Assembly (NCBI GenBank): GCA_037974665.1
Contig: CM075773.1
Span: 53,482,917-53,546,916 of the forward strand
Direction: 5' to 3'
Length of the DNA stretch: 64,000 bases
From: Ehretia macrophylla
Lineage: Eukaryota > Streptophyta > Magnoliopsida > Boraginales > Ehretiaceae
A program made the translations under genes and the position numbers. Below the pieces are notes generated by a model. That model was not told the DNA's origin, searched no databases, and worked only from the letters and a program-made list of their open reading frames with translations. Below, one piece after another: positions 60,830 to 64,000 of this stretch. Every line of letters begins with the position of its first letter. The first letter of the stretch is position 1.

Positions 60830-61377
60830 CTCCCTCTCTCTTGTGCTCTCTGCTTTGCTTCTCTACCTTCCATGTTTGTCCAAGCCCTAGATCTGCCCCC
60901 CTCTTAGGTAAAAGAAAAAAGAAAACACACACACTAGCACACACAAAAACACACACACTGCCCATATAGATATGTATGTACTTATATATATGTATGTATA
61001 TGTTTCTACATTTGTATTACCTGATTTTTGTGTGTTTTTTTGTGGGTGCAGCTTTGCATATTCTTGGAAGTTACTGAAGGAGGGAAAGGTAAGAATTTTT
61101 GGTATAAAATTAATGATCTATGTTTATACTTTAAATTTATGTAGAGGGCAGTTCGTTGCACGAAAGTCCGGCTATGCGCGGTTGTAAGGAAGGATTGGAC
61201 CACTTCGGGTCTATTATATATATGTATGTATATATCTATACGTTTGTATTAAGTGGTTTTTTGTGTCATATTTTCTAGGTGCAGCTTTTGATTTTCTTGG
61301 AAGTTACAAAAAGGAGATATTTTTGGAATTTTTGTTTTCTTTTGTTTTTGTGATTGAGAGAGAGAGGGGGGAGGGAG
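60830..61377 (+). other. GRF 5' leader with duplicated block
   Basis: A CT-rich leader (60830-60907) is followed by a good donor (AG|GTAAAA at 60907). About 100 bases are then present twice, at 60982-61082 and 61214-61315, each with an acceptor GTGCAG followed by a CTTGGAAGTTAC word. The first copy also ends at a donor (AAAG|GTAAGA at 61088), so 61052-61088 could be a cassette exon. The second acceptor, ending 61284, leads straight into the exon carrying the ATG. Confidence 0.5.
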
Positions 61378-61619
61378 ATGAGTGGGACGGTGGTGGGGGA
61401 TGGAGGTGGGTATGGGTACAGGCCACCGCCATTCACGGCTGTGCAGTGGCAGGAGCTGGAACACCAAGCCATGATATACAAATACCTCGTGTCGGGCCTT
61501 CCCGTGCCCCCGGACCTCGTCATGCCCATTCGCCGGAGCTTCGAGGCCCTTTCTGCCCGCTTCTTCCCTCACCCTTCCTGTAAGACCCGATCTTTGTCTT
61601 TGCATACATATGTGTGATC

Positions 61620-61656
<37 letters not shown>

Positions 61657-63549
61657 GCTTAGACTGAAGAAAGCTTTGTTTTTGTTATTTATGTTGATTG
61701 CTTGTTGGTATATAATTAAAGGGGCCAATTGGTTGACGTTAGAATGTGATACGAATAATATGCCTCAAATCGCTAAAAGTGATAGCTTTGCTCTTCTCTT
61801 TAGCTGTTGAGATATCGATTTTTGTGTGAGGCGAGGTTTCATTACGCATTTTGTTGAATTATGAATTGGATTCAATATTGACCAAAAAAAAAAGAATTGG
61901 ATTCAATAGATTATGGTTTGTTTTTGAATGAATATCATTAGTTAATCAGAGTTGCAATTTAAGTCTCTTGTTATTAATTCTTGATGTTTGTTGCACTGTG
62001 GTCATTTGCTGACCTTCACGGGCATATTCTGCTTTTTGCTTTTAAAATCTTTCAGTTGTACTGGTGAGCTCTTGAATATATTTAGTTCAGCTACCCAATC
62101 ATATGTCAGAGGTGCTTAAAAAGGGAAAATTTCTACATTTGGAGCTTCAATTATATTTCAAGATTAATCATTGTCGTGTGTTGATGTGGTTTACTTTTAG
62201 ATAGAGCAGTTCTTGCTATTTCATTTTTGGCGTCTAAAGTTGGGACATTTTAAATGCAGTGGGTTATTGTTCCTATTATGGGAAGAAATTTGATCCCGAG
62301 CCGGGTCGGTGCCGGAGGACGGATGGCAAGAAGTGGAGGTGCTCCAAAGATGCATATACGGACTCCAAATACTGTGAGCGGCACATGCACAGAGGCCGCA
62401 ACCGTTCAAGAAAGCCTGTGGAATCTCAATCTACTTCCCAGTCATTGTCGACTGCAGTGTCGCACATTACCACTGGGAACAGCAGTAACATTGGAAGTTT
62501 GCTAACTAGTGGCGGCAGAAGCTTCCAGAACATGCCTGCTTACTCTGTTGTTAGTTCGGAAACACTGTCCTTTGGAAGTAATGTTACAAAGTCGCAGATG
62601 GAGCCTGTCGCCTTTGGGATTGATAGTAAAGGATACAGGTAGCTCATCACTTCCCCAGTAAGCATTAGGCATTTCTTCTTAGGCCTAATTATATAATATC
62701 TTACAGTACTTTTGCAAGTTGATTGTTATGAAATATCTACCGGTATCTCTGTGAGCAGCATTTATTGACCTTTTGACATCACAAAGTTGCTTATCTTATC
62801 ACCTTATTCTATATCATATGTGGCTGCTTGAGAGAGAAGTATTTACATCCTGGGGAGATTTACTCTTCATCTATTCTGTACTGTGCATTGGATGGGAGAA
62901 TAAAAATTATCCACGTCGGTGTGCAGTAGATCAGCTTTGGTTTCTCTGATCGGATTTAGCTATTCATCTATCTGTATCTGTTGCTTTTCTGTTAGAGAAC
63001 AGTAGTTATTGACGCTTGGGTTTTAAATATGAATGATATAGGTATCTCCATGGGATGACGTCTGGGGCAGAGGACTACAGTTTTTCTTCAGAAGCTGCGG
63101 GAACTGTTAGAAGTATGGGAATGAGCTCGAATGCAGATAGCACATGGCGCTTAATGCCGTCTGAAGTCTCATCAAGCCCATCGTTGAAAGCAAAGAATGA
63201 TGCTTTGCTGCTTGGCAACTCCTCCCTCCAACTGCACCTGCCACATGACTTTGAGCCTCTGACTGATTCAACACCGTCAAAACAGCGACAGCAACTTAGC
63301 TTCTTTGGCAGTGAGATTGGTGCACCAGGGCCAGCAAAGCCGGAGCAACATTCCATGCGTCCTTTCTTTGATGAGTGGCCAGCGGCCAAAGAATCATGGT
63401 CTAACCTTGAAGACGAAGCTTCTAACAAACATACTTTCTCTACCACTCAGCTATCAATATCCATTCCGATGGCTCCACCAGAATTCTCTTCCAGGGGTGC
63501 GTGCTCCATCTATGGTAGTCAAACTCTTCCTACTGTGAAATTCTCGTGA
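61378..63549 (+). CDS. GRF: GROWTH-REGULATING FACTOR (GRF) transcription factor
   Basis: Plant-specific nuclear transcription factor that promotes cell proliferation with GIF co-activators. Exons are 61378-61579, 62260-62638 and 63042-63549. They join in frame to 362 residues. The QLQ domain (about 19-54; [23 protein letters not shown]) binds GIF. The WRC domain (about 79-121) has its zinc ligands C85-x9-C95-x10-C106-x2-H109 and a basic [14 protein letters not shown] stretch for nuclear entry and DNA binding. The C-terminus has the FFDEW and [10 protein letters not shown] motifs, which place it with GRF1-GRF4-like members and not with the shorter GRF5/6 type. A miR396 site lies in exon 2. The TGA at 63547 is the natural end of the open frame; a downstream acceptor-like GTGCAG near 63618 leaves room for an alternative 3' end. 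Confidence 0.95.
61623..61654 (+). repeat. (TG)n microsatellite in GRF intron 1
   Basis: About 16 TG repeats lie 40 bases after the donor of GRF intron 1. They are likely polymorphic between individuals. Confidence 0.95.
62403..62423 (+). promoter_or_regulatory. miR396 target site
   Basis: The 21 bases from CGTTCAAGAAAGCC to TGTGGAA encode the end of the WRC domain (RSRKPVE). This is the conserved GRF site that pairs with miR396 with a single bulged base. It implies post-transcriptional repression of this gene in mature tissue. Confidence 0.9.
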
Positions 63550-64000
63550 TACGTATGCATAATGCAACTTGCTTCATATTGTTGACGCTGATCTAGAACC
63601 TCTTCTTGTTGGGTGCAGATACGTGAAGGAAGCTGACTATCAACAAAACTTACTAGCAGTCCGCAATGACGTTCGCTAATCATTTACTGCCCTTTGTGAG
63701 ATGATCTTGCTGTAAAAGAATTTCTTTCTTTTGCAGCTGTCTCATGTCGTCGTTTCTTTTTCCGTCGTCCTCTAAAACCTACCGGTTATGTTGTAAAAGC
63801 AACGTGATGCAAGTTTGACTGTTCCTAATAAATGCATTTGAATGCAGGCGCTCTTCTACGAGCCGCGCTTTATCTGTTCTATTCTAGTTGTAGGATGCCT
63901 TGCAAGAACATGGATTTAGTTAAGAAATCAGTTTTCGTTATAAGCTTGCACATCATCTGCGCTGTTTCAATTAGGTTTGTGGGGCTGTTGATTTGATGTC
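63550..64000 (+). other. GRF 3' region to the window edge
   Basis: Non-coding sequence follows the GRF stop. An AATAAATG word at about 63828 may be the polyadenylation signal. Nothing else is recognised. Confidence 0.45.

Noticed and set aside
1-64000. tRNA, rRNA or other structured RNA genes
   Set aside because: A read through both strands found no convincing tRNA A/B box pair or rRNA sequence; without a covariance-model search a small RNA gene could still be missed.

Overview
This is a eudicot nuclear genomic window: AT-rich intergenic DNA, genes with GT-AG introns, poly(A)-tailed retroelements and dense nested transposons. No prokaryotic, organellar or CRISPR features were seen. I cannot name the species from sequence alone.

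Layout. 1-14.2 kb is gene-poor, with (AAT)/(ATT) microsatellites, degenerate LINE 3' ends and a Tourist-like MITE (8348-8897). At 14.7-17.5 kb is an intact three-exon GH3 auxin-amido synthetase gene whose promoter has a TATA box, an auxin-response core and a G-box. 17.6-25 kb is repeats: a possible degenerate minus-strand gene, a non-autonomous CACTA element (21053-23359) built around an array of perfect DNA hairpins, a TRIM-like relic and a second Tourist-like MITE. From 25.9 to 43.6 kb lies a minus-strand AUXIN RESPONSE FACTOR-like locus, now a pseudogene. One Ty3/gypsy element (29128-38668, Tekay/Del type) sits inside its B3-domain exon. A partial second ARF-like copy (25.9-26.4 kb) abuts an older gypsy remnant, which itself carries a hAT element with a perfect 8-base target duplication. 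A complete but dead L1-type LINE with a DUF4283 first ORF lies at 44158-50087 in minus orientation, between the ARF-like 5' end and the next gene.

At 50.9-54.0 kb is a five-exon CDC20/FZY-type APC/C activator gene with mitotic (MSA) promoter cores. Its exon 2 carries a deletion that breaks the reading frame. 54.3-57.2 kb has short duplications and the right end of another CACTA element. At 61.4-63.5 kb is an intact GROWTH-REGULATING FACTOR gene (QLQ, WRC, miR396 site, FFD/TQL tail) with a duplicated block in its 5' leader.

The host genes concern auxin response (GH3, ARF-like) and cell proliferation (CDC20, GRF). They look like independent neighbours, not a cluster. The most unusual items are the hairpin array inside the CACTA element, the ARF-like gene with a non-ARF C-terminal tail split by a retrotransposon, and the frame-broken CDC20 gene.
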